64,000 nucleotides of DNA from Erwinia sp. E_sp_B01_1 (GTDB taxonomy: Bacteria; Pseudomonadota; Gammaproteobacteria; Enterobacterales; Enterobacteriaceae): positions 1,426,001 through 1,490,000 of the forward strand of contig NZ_CP142208.1 of assembly GCF_036865545.1 (NCBI RefSeq), written 5' to 3'. Positions within the stretch are counted from its first letter, which is position 1. Each line of letters begins with the position of its first letter. The notes beneath the pieces were generated by a model. That model saw nothing but the letters and a program-made list of their open reading frames with translations, had not been told where the DNA came from and ran no database searches. Of the stretch, positions 39,491 through 48,053 are shown one piece after another. The position numbers and the translations under genes were made by a program.

Positions 39491-40171
39491 TTATTGATGA
39501 AGCAGTTTCAGCAGCTCTTCGGCTGCGGCGGCTGAGGAGGCTGGATTCTGGCCGGTCACCAGATGGCCGTCTGTCAGGGTATAAACCCCCCAGTCATCGG
39601 TTTTTTCATAGCTGCCACCCAGCGATTTCAGCACATCCTCAACCAGGAAAGGTACCACATCTGTCAGCCCTACGGCTTCCTCTTCGCTGTTACTGAAGCC
39701 GGTTACCCGCTTACCCGCCACCAGCGGCGTGCCATCCGGCTTTTTAACATGGCGTAACACGCCCGGCGCGTGACAGACCGCGCCCACAGGTTTGCCGTTA
39801 GCATAGAAGTTTTCAATCAAATCAATGCTGACCCGCTCTTCGGCCAGGTCCCACAGCGGGCCGTGGCCGCCGGGATAAAACACTGCGTCAAACTGCGTGC
39901 TGTCGATCGTTTCCAGTTTTTGCGTATTGGCCAGCGCCTGCTGCGCAGGCATATCCTGGCGGAAACGTTCCGTATCCTGTGACTGGGCATCGGGCCGATC
40001 GCTGACCGGATCGATGGGCGGCTGGCCTCCGGCAGGGGAGGCGAGCACCACGGTGGCCCCGGCATCACGGAACACATAATAAGGGGCGGCAAATTCTTCC
40101 AGCCAGAACCCGGTTTTTTTGCCGGTCTCGCCAAGACGATCGTGCGAGGTCAGCACCATTAACAATTTCAT
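39491..40171 (-). CDS. DJ-1/PfpI (HchA-like) family protein
   Basis: Class I glutamine-amidotransferase-like protein of 226 residues from the ATG at 40171, preceded by AAGGAGCC; a start at 40204 is possible but has no ribosome site. It opens KLLMVLTSHDRLGETGKKTG, with the conserved acidic residue in FWLEEFAAPYY. The nucleophile elbow is GAVCHAPG (C133), preceded by FYPGGHGPLWDL. Relatives are glyoxalase III / protein deglycase or stress chaperones (Hsp31 type); which activity applies cannot be read from sequence. It is placed between curA and ybhB. Confidence 0.88.
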   Translation of the reverse strand: MKLLMVLTSHDRLGETGKKTGFWLEEFAAPYYVFRDAGATVVLASPAGGQPPIDPVSDRPDAQSQDTERFRQDMPAQQALANTQKLETIDSTQFDAVFYPGGHGPLWDLAEERVSIDLIENFYANGKPVGAVCHAPGVLRHVKKPDGTPLVAGKRVTGFSNSEEEAVGLTDVVPFLVEDVLKSLGGSYEKTDDWGVYTLTDGHLVTGQNPASSAAAAEELLKLLHQ

Positions 40172-40184
40172 TTTTTTGGCTCCT

Positions 40185-41228
40185 TCAGGGTTTGTCGCCC
40201 GCAACTTTGATCAGGACCTTGCCGAAGTTTTTACCTTCGAGCATGCCGATAAAGGTTTCCGGGGCGTTATCCAGCCCTTCAATGACATCTTCACGGAACA
40301 CAAAGCGATCCTGTTCAACCCACTGGCTCATCTGGCTGAAGAACTCACCAAAGCGGTGACCGTAATCCTGGGTAATAATGAACCCTTCCACCCGCAGCCG
40401 TTTGCGCAGGATCGCGCTCTGGAATTGCGGCAGAAGATCCGGACCCGATGAGGCTTCTGTTCTGTTGTAATCGGCAATCAGTCCGCAGACCGGGATGCGG
40501 CCTTTGGTGTTCATCAGCGGCAGAACGGCGTTGAAAACCTTGCCCCCGACGCTTTCAAAATAGACATCTATGCCGTCGCGGCAGTAGCGTTTCAGCGCTT
40601 CAGGCAGATCGGCGGAGCGATGATCGAGGCAGCGGTCAAAGCCCAGCACCTCTTCGGCATAGCGGCATTTCTCCTGGCCCCCTGCAATCCCCACCACATA
40701 GCAGCCTTTGAGCTTGGCAATCTGACCCACCAGCGACCCAACTGCCCCGGTAGCGGCGGCAACGACAACCGTTTCGCCCGGCTGAGGGTTACCAATATCC
40801 AGCAGCCCCATATAGGCGGTGAAACCGGTCATGCCGAGCATGCCCAGCGCCCAGGAAGGGTGTTTCAGTACCGGGCCGGTGAGTTTGAACAGATCTTTAC
40901 CATCGGACAAAGCAAAATCCTGCCAGCCGCTCTGGCTCACTACCCAGTCACCGGGCGCATAGTCGTCGTGGTTTGACTGTTCGACCACAGCTACGGTGCC
41001 CGCGCCCATCACATCATTGACCGCAATGGGGGGAACATAGGAGGGGGCGTCGCTCATCCGGCCACGCATGTAGGGATCTAACGACAGCCAGACGGTGCGC
41101 AGTAAAATCTCGCCCTTGCCGGGCTGAGGAACGTGCTGGGATTCCACACGAAAATTGGCTTCTGTTGGTGCGCCGTGCGGACGCGAAGCCAGCACGATTC
41201 GGCGATTAGTCTGTTTCTCTTGTGGCAT
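40185..41228 (-). CDS. curA: NADP-dependent oxidoreductase of the CurA family
   Basis: Zinc-independent medium-chain dehydrogenase/reductase, 347 residues. It aligns over its length with E. coli CurA (curcumin/dihydrocurcumin reductase, 345 residues): RRIVLASRPHGAPTEANFR, LSLDPYMRGRMSDAPSY, the nucleotide fold VVVAAATGAVGSLVGQIAKL and GFIITQDYGHR. The family reduces alpha,beta-unsaturated carbonyls. AAAGGAGCCTGG precedes the ATG. It is the first gene of a curA - DJ-1-like - ybhB set with 13- and 12-base gaps. E. coli carries curA elsewhere, so the grouping is different here. Confidence 0.92.
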   Translation of the reverse strand: MPQEKQTNRRIVLASRPHGAPTEANFRVESQHVPQPGKGEILLRTVWLSLDPYMRGRMSDAPSYVPPIAVNDVMGAGTVAVVEQSNHDDYAPGDWVVSQSGWQDFALSDGKDLFKLTGPVLKHPSWALGMLGMTGFTAYMGLLDIGNPQPGETVVVAAATGAVGSLVGQIAKLKGCYVVGIAGGQEKCRYAEEVLGFDRCLDHRSADLPEALKRYCRDGIDVYFESVGGKVFNAVLPLMNTKGRIPVCGLIADYNRTEASSGPDLLPQFQSAILRKRLRVEGFIITQDYGHRFGEFFSQMSQWVEQDRFVFREDVIEGLDNAPETFIGMLEGKNFGKVLIKVAGDKP

Positions 41229-41378
41229 AACCAGGCTCCTTTACGGGATGTTGACCCGTAAAAGCGTAGTGCATCAGCGGCTTCACTGCTTTGTGACGCT
41301 TCGCACACTGGCGAAATAGTGCGCAGAACGGCGCGGGAAAGGGTGCCGGTGCGCGGGAATTCAGATTGCCCTGAAGGG

Positions 41379-41465
41379 CTCAGGGCGTATCCAGAAAGAA
41401 CTCAGGGCGTATCCGTGGCTGGAGCGATAGCTTTGGTTCAGACCGCCAGAAAGAACTCAGGGCGT
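41379..41465. repeat. Duplicated 3' end of bioA
   Basis: The last codons of bioA (plus strand CCAGAAAGAACTCAGGGCGT, 41446-41465) recur exactly at 41391-41410, outside the gene. The part CTCAGGGCGTATCC occurs again at 41379-41392 and 41401-41414. The copies lie in the intergenic region beyond the bioA stop, in the same orientation. Confidence 0.85.
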
Positions 41466-42730
41466 TCCACTGCCTGGGCGATGGCACCGGTCAACTGCGC
41501 CAGCGCTTCTGGCTTAATGATGTAGGGAGGCATCAGGTAAATCAGCTTGCCGAACGGACGTATCCAGACACCCTGTTCGACAAAGAAAGCCTGCAGAGCG
41601 GCCATATTCACCGGGCGGTGGGTCTGAATAACGCCGATGGTGCCCAGTACGCGGGCATCGGCGACCTCAGGGCGATCTTTCAGCGGAAGCAATGCCGCCT
41701 TAAGCTGCGTTTCGATGGCGGCGACCTGCTGCTGCCACTGATTTTCCTGCAGGATCGCCAGGCTTTCGCTGGCCACGGCGCAGGCCAGCGGGTTGCCCAT
41801 AAACGTCGGGCCATGCATAAAGCAGCCCGCTTCGCCGTTGCTGATCGTATTGGCAACTTCACGGGTTGTCAGAGTCGCAGAGAGCGTCATAGTGCCGCCG
41901 GTCAGCGCTTTCCCCACGCAGAGAATGTCCGGTGAAATTCCGGCGTGCTCGCAGGCAAACAGCTTGCCGGTGCGGCCAAAACCGGTGGCAATCTCATCGG
42001 CAATCAGCAGCACGTTATGACGATCGCACAACTCGCGGACACGTTGCAGATAGCGCGGATGATAAAAACGCATGCCGCCTGCGCCCTGCACAATTGGCTC
42101 GAGGATCACCGCTGCCAGCTCGCCTTGATGCAGACGAATCAGCCTTTCAAAATCCTCAGTGTCCCGCTCCTGCCACTCATCGCTGAAGCCACAGGCCGGA
42201 GCCGCAGCAAACAGATGGTTGGGCAGATAACCCTGATAAAGGCTGTGCATGGAGTTGTAAGGATCGCAGACCGACATTGCCGCAAAAGTATCACCGTGAT
42301 AGCCATTGCGCAGGGTGAGAAAACGCTGACGCCGCTCGCCTCTGGCCTGCCAGTATTGCAGCGCCATTTTCATCGACACTTCCACCGCTACCGACCCTGA
42401 ATCCGCCAGGAAAACGCACTCCAGCCCCTCCGGGGTCATCTCAACCAGCTTACGGCACAGCGCCACGGCGGAAGGGTGGGTAATGCCGCCAAACATTACG
42501 TGTGACATCTGCTCAATTTGTGCAGCCATCGCCCGGTTCAGTCGCGGGTGATTGTAGCCGTGGATGGTCGCCCACCAGGAGGACATGCCATCAACCAGCT
42601 GGCGACCATCGGCCAGTTGCAGTGAGGTGTCACGGGCAGCAACCACCGGGTACACCGGCAGCGGCTGGCTCATGGAGGTGTAAGGATGCCAGATATGGTC
42701 ACGGTCGAAAGCGAGGTCGGATGGGGTCAT
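41438..42730 (-). CDS. bioA: Adenosylmethionine-8-amino-7-oxononanoate aminotransferase
   Basis: PLP enzyme making 7,8-diaminopelargonate from KAPA with SAM as amino donor. 430 residues (E. coli 429). Motifs: HIWHPYTSMSQPLPVYPV near the N-terminus, DGMSSWWATIHGYNHP, NGYHGDTFAAMSV, LIADEIATGFGRTGKLFACE and the PLP lysine in CVGKALTGGTMTLSAT. It is divergent from bioBFCD across the BirA operator. Its C-terminal codons are partly duplicated downstream. Confidence 0.97.
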   Translation of the reverse strand: MTPSDLAFDRDHIWHPYTSMSQPLPVYPVVAARDTSLQLADGRQLVDGMSSWWATIHGYNHPRLNRAMAAQIEQMSHVMFGGITHPSAVALCRKLVEMTPEGLECVFLADSGSVAVEVSMKMALQYWQARGERRQRFLTLRNGYHGDTFAAMSVCDPYNSMHSLYQGYLPNHLFAAAPACGFSDEWQERDTEDFERLIRLHQGELAAVILEPIVQGAGGMRFYHPRYLQRVRELCDRHNVLLIADEIATGFGRTGKLFACEHAGISPDILCVGKALTGGTMTLSATLTTREVANTISNGEAGCFMHGPTFMGNPLACAVASESLAILQENQWQQQVAAIETQLKAALLPLKDRPEVADARVLGTIGVIQTHRPVNMAALQAFFVEQGVWIRPFGKLIYLMPPYIIKPEALAQLTGAIAQAVERPEFFLAV

Positions 42731-42735
42731 AAATT

Positions 42736-42772
42736 ACTTGTAAACCAATTTCAAAAAATTTAGTTTACAAGT
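42736..42772. promoter_or_regulatory. bio operator (BirA-binding site) and divergent promoters
   Basis: ACTTGTAAAC (42736-42745) and GTTTACAAGT (42763-42772) form a 37-base interrupted palindrome between the bioA and bioB starts, very like the E. coli bio operator. Dimeric BirA with biotinyl-AMP should repress both directions. The AT-rich core contains the overlapping promoters. Confidence 0.93.
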
Positions 42773-42818
42773 ATAACCATGCAAAGATAACTAATTACAG
42801 ATTTTTTTGGAGCAAGCA

Positions 42819-43850
42819 ATGGCAACTCGTTGGACAATTTCGCAGGCACAGGCGCTGTTTGATAAACCTTTTCTCGAACTGATGTTTGAAGCCCAGCAGG
42901 TTCACCGTCAGCATTTCGATCCCCGTCAGGTGCAGGTCAGTACCCTGCTATCGATCAAAACCGGTGCCTGTCCGGAGGACTGTAAATATTGCCCTCAGAG
43001 CGCGCGTTACAAAACCGGACTGGAGTCCGAGCGTTTGATGGAAGTGGAAGAAGTGCTCTCATCAGCACGTAAAGCCAGGGCCGCAGGGTCAGACCGTTTC
43101 TGTATGGGTGCCGCCTGGAAAAACCCGCACGAGCGTGACATGCCTTACCTTGAGCAGATGGTTAAAGGGGTAAAGGAGATGGGCCTGGAAACCTGCATGA
43201 CGCTGGGTACGCTCAGCGAAGAGCAGGCGCTGCGTCTGGCGGGTGCCGGTCTGGATTATTACAACCACAACCTGGATACCTCGCCGGAATTTTACGGCAG
43301 CGTCATCACCACCCGCAGCTATCAGGAGCGTCTGGATACGCTGGGCAAAGTACGTGATGCGGGCATCAAAGTCTGTTCAGGCGGGATTGTGGGTCTGGGC
43401 GAAACGGTTAAAGACCGTGCCGGGCTGCTGGTACAGCTGGCTAACCTGCCTGTGCCGCCAGAAAGCGTGCCGATCAACATGCTGGTGAAGGTCAAGGGCA
43501 CCCCGATGGCGGATAACGACGATGTCGATCCGTTCGACTTTATCCGCACCATCGCGGTGGCGCGCATCATGATGCCAGCTTCGCACGTTCGCCTTTCCGC
43601 CGGACGCGAGCAGATGAGCGAGCAGACCCAGGCGATGTGCTTTATGGCGGGTGCCAACTCAATCTTCTACGGGTGCAAACTGCTGACAACGCCAAATCCG
43701 GAAGAGGACAAAGATATGCAGCTGTTCCGCAAGCTGGGCCTCAATCCCCGCCATACCACCACTGAAGCTGGCGATAACGAACAGCAGCAGTCGCTGGCTG
43801 GTCAGTTACTCAACGCCGACACCGAACAGTTTTACAACGCGGCAGTGTAA
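42819..43850 (+). CDS. bioB: Biotin synthase
   Basis: Radical-SAM enzyme inserting sulfur into dethiobiotin. The ATG at 42819 follows TTGGAGCAAGCA and gives 343 residues. The radical-SAM cysteines are C51, C55 and C58 ([13 protein letters not shown]). The sacrificial [2Fe-2S] ligands lie in [36 protein letters not shown] and RLSAGREQM. The stop abuts the bioF ATG. Confidence 0.97.
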   Translation: MATRWTISQAQALFDKPFLELMFEAQQVHRQHFDPRQVQVSTLLSIKTGACPEDCKYCPQSARYKTGLESERLMEVEEVLSSARKARAAGSDRFCMGAAWKNPHERDMPYLEQMVKGVKEMGLETCMTLGTLSEEQALRLAGAGLDYYNHNLDTSPEFYGSVITTRSYQERLDTLGKVRDAGIKVCSGGIVGLGETVKDRAGLLVQLANLPVPPESVPINMLVKVKGTPMADNDDVDPFDFIRTIAVARIMMPASHVRLSAGREQMSEQTQAMCFMAGANSIFYGCKLLTTPNPEEDKDMQLFRKLGLNPRHTTTEAGDNEQQQSLAGQLLNADTEQFYNAAV

Positions 43851-45005
43851 ATGAGCTGGCAGCAACGCATTTCTCTGGCGCTCAAGGAGCGCCAGCAAAA
43901 AGGGCAGTTCCGGCATCGTCGGGTTAACCAGCAAAGCTCAGCGCGCACCCTGAAAATCGACGGTCAAAGCTACCTTAATTTCTCGGCAAACGACTATCTT
44001 GGCCTGAGCCAGCATCCGCGCATTATCCGGGCATGGCAGCAGGGGGCTGAACGCTATGGCACAGGTGCCGGAGGCTCAGGGCACGTCACTGGTTATCATG
44101 CCGCGCAGGCGGAGCTGGAGCAGCAACTGGCCGACTGGCTCGGCTATTCCCGTGCGCTGGTGTTTATTTCCGGTTTTGCGGCAAATCAGGCAGTTATTGC
44201 GGCGTTGATGGCCAAAGACGATCGCATTTTCGCCGATAAGCTGGCACATGCTTCCCTGCTGGAGGCCGCTTCTCTCAGCCCGGCAACGCTGCGACGCTTT
44301 GCCCATAATCAACCGGCCTCGCTGGAAAAATTACTGAATACTCACGGCACGGGAGAAACTCTTGTGGTGACAGAAGGGGTGTTCAGCATGGATGGCGACA
44401 GCGCGCCGCTGGCAGAACTGCATCAGTTAGCCCGGCAACAGGGTAGCTGGTTGATGGTGGATGATGCGCACGGCATTGGCACCACCGGCGGGCAGGGGCG
44501 CGGCAGTTGCTGGCAGCAGAAGGTGAAGCCGGAGTTGCTGGTGGTGACTTTTGGCAAAGCCTTTGGGCTGAGCGGTGCCGCGGTGCTCTGTGACGACGAT
44601 ACAGCAGACTATCTGTTGCAATTTGCCCGTCATCTTATCTACAGCACCGCCATGCCACCGGCGCAGGCTTATGCCCTGCAGGCTTCTCTGGCCTGTATCC
44701 GGCAGGGGGATGACCTGCGCCAGCAGCTTCAGGAGAACATCAGCCTGTTCCGCCAGGGCGCACTGGAGCGGGGTCTGGCGTTGCTGCCTTCCTGCACGGC
44801 TATCCAGCCGCTGATCGTGGGCGAAGAGCAGCAGGCGTTGCGGCTGGCTGAAAAACTCCGCCAGCAGGGCTGCTGGGTCACTGCCATTCGTCCGCCAACC
44901 GTCCCGCCCGGCACGGCACGGCTGCGGATTACCCTGAGTGCCGCACACCGTCCGGACGACATTCAGCGCCTGCTGGAGGGGTTACACCATGCAAACAGTC
45001 AATAA
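43851..45005 (+). CDS. bioF: 8-amino-7-oxononanoate synthase
   Basis: PLP-dependent condensation of pimeloyl-ACP with alanine to KAPA. 384 residues, the E. coli length. Motifs: [56 protein letters not shown] and the PLP lysine in [14 protein letters not shown]. It starts directly after bioB and overlaps bioC by 17 bases. Confidence 0.97.
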   Translation: MSWQQRISLALKERQQKGQFRHRRVNQQSSARTLKIDGQSYLNFSANDYLGLSQHPRIIRAWQQGAERYGTGAGGSGHVTGYHAAQAELEQQLADWLGYSRALVFISGFAANQAVIAALMAKDDRIFADKLAHASLLEAASLSPATLRRFAHNQPASLEKLLNTHGTGETLVVTEGVFSMDGDSAPLAELHQLARQQGSWLMVDDAHGIGTTGGQGRGSCWQQKVKPELLVVTFGKAFGLSGAAVLCDDDTADYLLQFARHLIYSTAMPPAQAYALQASLACIRQGDDLRQQLQENISLFRQGALERGLALLPSCTAIQPLIVGEEQQALRLAEKLRQQGCWVTAIRPPTVPPGTARLRITLSAAHRPDDIQRLLEGLHHANSQ

Positions 45006-45744
45006 GCAGGCGATCGCTCAGGCCTTTGGTCGCGCGGCCCAAAGTTACAATCAGCACGCGGAACTGCAACGCCTGTGTGGCGAAACGCTTGCCGGTTATG
45101 CACAACAACAGCAGGGCCAGAAGGTGCTGGATGCGGGGTGCGGCCCCGGCTGGTTCAGCCAGCGCTGGCGGGAGGCGGGAAATCATGTCACCGCGCTGGA
45201 TCTGTCAGCAGAAATGTTGCTTCAGGCTCAGGCATCACAGACTGCTGATGTTTATCAGCCCGGCGATATCGAGGCATTGCCTTTCAGTGAGCCGAAATTT
45301 GATCTCTGCTGGAGCAACCTTGCGGTGCAATGGTGCAGTGATTTAACACGGGCGCTCACAGAACTTTACCGTGTGACGCTGCCGGGAGGCCAGGTGCTGT
45401 TTTCAACGCTCTCTGACGGCTCGTTACACGAGCTTGGCGAAGCCTGGAAACCGCTGGATTTACCCGCCCCGGTTAACCGGTTTCTTTCGCCAGAGGCCAT
45501 CCAGCACGCCGGACAACATCTTCCCCTGACGCTGACGCAGCAAACCCTGACGCTGGGCTTTCCGGATGCGCTCAGCGCACTGAGATCCCTGAAAGGCATT
45601 GGTGCCACGCATCTGCATCAGGGCAGAAGTGGTGGCCTGCTGAGCCGCCGGCATTTTCAGCAGTTGGAGCAGTACTGGCCACAGGATCAGCGTGGCTATC
45701 TGCTCAGTTATCATCTGGTTTATGGAGTAATGCATTGTGAGTGA
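44989..45744 (+). CDS. bioC: Malonyl-ACP O-methyltransferase
   Basis: SAM-dependent methyltransferase that caps malonyl-ACP to start pimelate synthesis. The ATG at 44989 follows TGGAGGGGTTACACC and gives 251 residues, as in E. coli ([20 protein letters not shown]). Motif I is [15 protein letters not shown]. The WSNLAVQWC and [17 protein letters not shown] segments are characteristic of BioC. It overlaps bioF and bioD. Confidence 0.96.
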   Translation: MQTVNKQAIAQAFGRAAQSYNQHAELQRLCGETLAGYAQQQQGQKVLDAGCGPGWFSQRWREAGNHVTALDLSAEMLLQAQASQTADVYQPGDIEALPFSEPKFDLCWSNLAVQWCSDLTRALTELYRVTLPGGQVLFSTLSDGSLHELGEAWKPLDLPAPVNRFLSPEAIQHAGQHLPLTLTQQTLTLGFPDALSALRSLKGIGATHLHQGRSGGLLSRRHFQQLEQYWPQDQRGYLLSYHLVYGVMHCE

Positions 45745-46411
45745 ACGCTGGTTTATCACCGGAACAGATACTGAAGTAGGCAAAACAGTTGCCAGCACCG
45801 CCCTGCTACAGGCCGCGAAAGCCGCCGGATTTTGCAGCGTCGGCTACAAACCTGTGGCATCAGGATGTGAAAGAAGTGCGGAGGGATTGCGCAACAGCGA
45901 TGCGCTGGCGTTACAGCACAACAGCGTTTTGCAGCTTCCCTATGAAAGTATCAACCCGCTGGCGTTTGAAGAACCCACTTCGCCGCATATTCTCAGTGCA
46001 GAAGAGGGCAGGCCGATTACGTTTGACCGCCTTTCAGCCGGGCTGGCCTCCCTGACGCAGCAGGCAGACTGGGTGTTAACGGAAGGCGCTGGCGGCTGGT
46101 TCACGCCATTGTCTGAGAGCACAACCTTTGCCGACTGGGTGATCCACGAGCAGTTGCCTGTGGTGCTGGTGGTGGGCGTGAAGCTGGGCTGCATCAACCA
46201 TGCGATGCTCACCGCGCAGGCCATACGGGCCAGTGGCTTACGCCTGGCAGGCTGGATAGCCAATGACATCCAGCCGCCGGGAAAACGTCATCAGGAGTAC
46301 CTGACGACGCTGACCCGAAACCTGCCTGCGCCCCTGCTGGGAGAGATCCCCTGTCTGACTCAGCCAGAGGCATTTGAAAACCTGGGACACTACCTCCGGC
46401 TGCCGGAATAA
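45737..46411 (+). CDS. bioD: Dethiobiotin synthetase
   Basis: ATP-dependent ring closure of diaminopelargonate with CO2 to dethiobiotin. 224 residues starting at GTG ([17 protein letters not shown]). The P-loop GTDTEVGKT is followed by GYKPVASGCE and LTEGAGGWFTPLS. It overlaps the bioC stop by eight bases. It is the last gene of bioBFCD; the convergent urtE-like gene begins seven bases after its stop. Confidence 0.96.
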   Translation: MSERWFITGTDTEVGKTVASTALLQAAKAAGFCSVGYKPVASGCERSAEGLRNSDALALQHNSVLQLPYESINPLAFEEPTSPHILSAEEGRPITFDRLSAGLASLTQQADWVLTEGAGGWFTPLSESTTFADWVIHEQLPVVLVVGVKLGCINHAMLTAQAIRASGLRLAGWIANDIQPPGKRHQEYLTTLTRNLPAPLLGEIPCLTQPEAFENLGHYLRLPE

Positions 46412-46418
46412 CACCCTT

Positions 46419-47138
46419 TCAGGATACCGTTAACCAGGTGTTGACCATACTCTCATCCAGTTGTGCCACTTTGCCGTGGGCAACATTGCGTCCCCGGTGC
46501 AGCAGCAGGAAATAATCTGCCACCTTGCGGATAAAGGAGATGCGCTGTTCAAGCAGCAGTATGGTCAGTCCAAAATCGTGATTCAGACGGTGGATAAGGT
46601 TGCCCATCTCCTCTTCCAGCCAGGGCGACATGCCCTCGGTTGGCTCATCTAAAATCAACAGTTTAGGCTGTAACACCAGCGCTCTTGCCAGCGCAAGCTG
46701 CTGCTGCTGTTCGATCGGCAAATCGCCGCTGCGCTGATGCCGCAGAGAGTAAAGTGCCGGGAAAAGGTCGTAAACCATCTGCGGAATTGCCCGGTGGCGT
46801 TCCATTCCCGCCCCCGCCAGCAGGGCGATTTGCAGGTTTTCCTCCACGCTGAGCTGTGAGAAGAGCTGGCGGCCCTGTGGCACATAACCGATCCCCAGAG
46901 CGGCACGCTGCTCCATCGGCTGCAACAGCAAATTCTGCGGCGGGAGATTCTCCTCCTGCCAGATCATCGAGCCGCTGTTGATGGGCAGATGCCCCATGAT
47001 GCAGTTAACCAGCGTGGTTTTGCCCATACCCGGCTGCCCCAGAACACCCGTACAGGTGCCAGGCGGGAGGTCTAAATCCACATCCCACAGGATGTGATTC
47101 TGGCCGTAAAATTGGTTGATTGAACGTAAGCTGAGCAT
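46419..47138 (-). CDS. Orphan UrtE/LivF-like ABC transporter ATPase
   Basis: 239-residue ABC ATPase resembling UrtE, the second ATPase of urea importers, and LivF. The N-terminus is SLRSINQFYGQNHILWDVDL. Walker A is GQPGMGKTTLVN, the Q-loop region is GIGYVPQGRQLFSQLSVEEN and Walker B is KLLILDEPTEGMSP, with the switch region LLLEQRISF. The signature normally LSGGQ/SGGQQQ reads DLPIEQQQQLALARAL, so it has lost its Ser-Gly-Gly core. No permease, binding protein or second ATPase is nearby. It may be a relic, or may serve a transporter encoded elsewhere. Function not established. Confidence 0.8.
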   Translation of the reverse strand: MLSLRSINQFYGQNHILWDVDLDLPPGTCTGVLGQPGMGKTTLVNCIMGHLPINSGSMIWQEENLPPQNLLLQPMEQRAALGIGYVPQGRQLFSQLSVEENLQIALLAGAGMERHRAIPQMVYDLFPALYSLRHQRSGDLPIEQQQQLALARALVLQPKLLILDEPTEGMSPWLEEEMGNLIHRLNHDFGLTILLLEQRISFIRKVADYFLLLHRGRNVAHGKVAQLDESMVNTWLTVS

Positions 47139-47519
47139 CTGACACTCTCCTCCAGACAGTTTTCGATCGCACCTGACTGCCTCCGCTCTGCGTCGTGTGG
47201 CAAACAGTCGTCAACGTTTCCTGCGAAACGCCTGCGGCTTTGTGCTCCTCGCTCTGGTGTCAGAAAGCGTGAGGCGGTGAAATGAACCTGCAATTGGCAG
47301 GCCAACATAGCGAAAGTCCTGGAAAAACCTCTGAGCCCTGATGATTAGCCTGTGTAACTAGTAATAAAAGTTACATAATTTCCCGGGGGAATATTTAGCT
47401 GCACTTTGCAGGTGCTGTGGGGGAGAAGGTGATGGTGCAACTGCCAGTTAGCGAAGCATTCTGGCGCTGTCATGAAAGTGAAAAAAAGCGCAAAAAAGGG
47501 TGGCGATACAGGAGGGAAT

Positions 47520-47603
47520 ATGCCTTTCAGTACCATTAAACCCTGGGGCAAAGGCGAAAATAAACCAAAAAAATTTTTTGCGAAGCGGATCGCACCCGGT
47601 TAG
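47520..47603 (+). CDS. Possible small basic protein (27 residues)
   Basis: A 28-codon reading frame reads MPFSTIKPWGKGENKPKKFF then AKRIAPG, directly after a strong ribosome site (CAGGAGGGAAT before ATG). It is basic (Lys/Arg rich) and soluble. I know no homologue. The good ribosome site and the isolated intergenic position are the only support; it may be chance. Confidence 0.25.
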   Translation: MPFSTIKPWGKGENKPKKFFAKRIAPG

Positions 47604-47641
47604 TGCTTTATACACATCAGACGGGTCGGGCGCTGATATCA

Positions 47642-47666
47642 GTTATCCACCATTCCTGTGGATAAC
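47642..47666. promoter_or_regulatory. Pair of inverted DnaA-box-like sites
   Basis: GTTATCCAC (47642-47650) and GTGGATAAC (47658-47666) are perfect inverted repeats separated by seven bases. Each contains TTATCCAC, the first eight bases of the DnaA box TTATCCACA. They lie about 400 bases before uvrB. DnaA binding upstream of uvrB has been described in E. coli as I recall, so regulation or DnaA titration is plausible. Confidence 0.6.
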
Positions 47667-47958
47667 CATGTGTATGAGCGTCTGAAAACTTACGGAAAGC
47701 GAGAGCGGGCGCGGGTTGAGCACGAGTTGGCGTTAAACTCATCTTTCCCTTCAACTATTTATAAATCAATAACTTATTGAAAAGCAAGCTTACGAAAATT
47801 CGCCCTTATCCCCGTCATGGCATTTTGTCAGCGAGGCTTGACAAATGTTAAACTTCTGACCCCTGTTGGGGATAACCTCTGCGCGCTTTCTTTTCATCAC
47901 GCCTGGTTGAAACGGCAAAGTGACGTTATGCTTGCTTCTGTTGCATCATGCAAAATTA

Positions 47959-47974
47959 CTGGGTTTATATCCAG
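47959..47974. promoter_or_regulatory. LexA-like SOS box of uvrB
   Basis: CTGGGTTTATATCCAG has the CTG-N10-CAG palindrome of LexA boxes; the E. coli uvrB box is CTGTTTTTTTATCCAG. It lies about 80 bases before uvrB, where SOS control is expected. The G at the fourth position is a departure from CTGT. Confidence 0.75.
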
Positions 47975-48053
47975 TCTTTTTTGTTGGTAAAATCGCAACG
48001 GCAGAGTAAAATCAGGATCCAGTTCGTGCAATTCATTACCAGGTAGCCATTCA

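Larger units (their letters stand above)
47139..48053. other. Gene-poor 0.9-kb region between the urtE-like gene and uvrB
   Basis: No long conserved gene is visible on either strand. The stretch contains small hairpins (for example CCTGC/GCAGG around 47290), a possible 27-codon gene at 47520, paired inverted DnaA boxes at 47642-47666, further TTATCCCC/GGGATAA sequences around 47811-47875 and the LexA-like box of uvrB. The left 380 bases contain nothing I recognise. Confidence 0.6.

Noticed and set aside
47072..47308. Possible remnant of a second urea-transporter ATPase upstream of the urtE-like gene
   Set aside because: No Walker or signature motifs appear in any frame; the text is not recognisable as a decayed gene.
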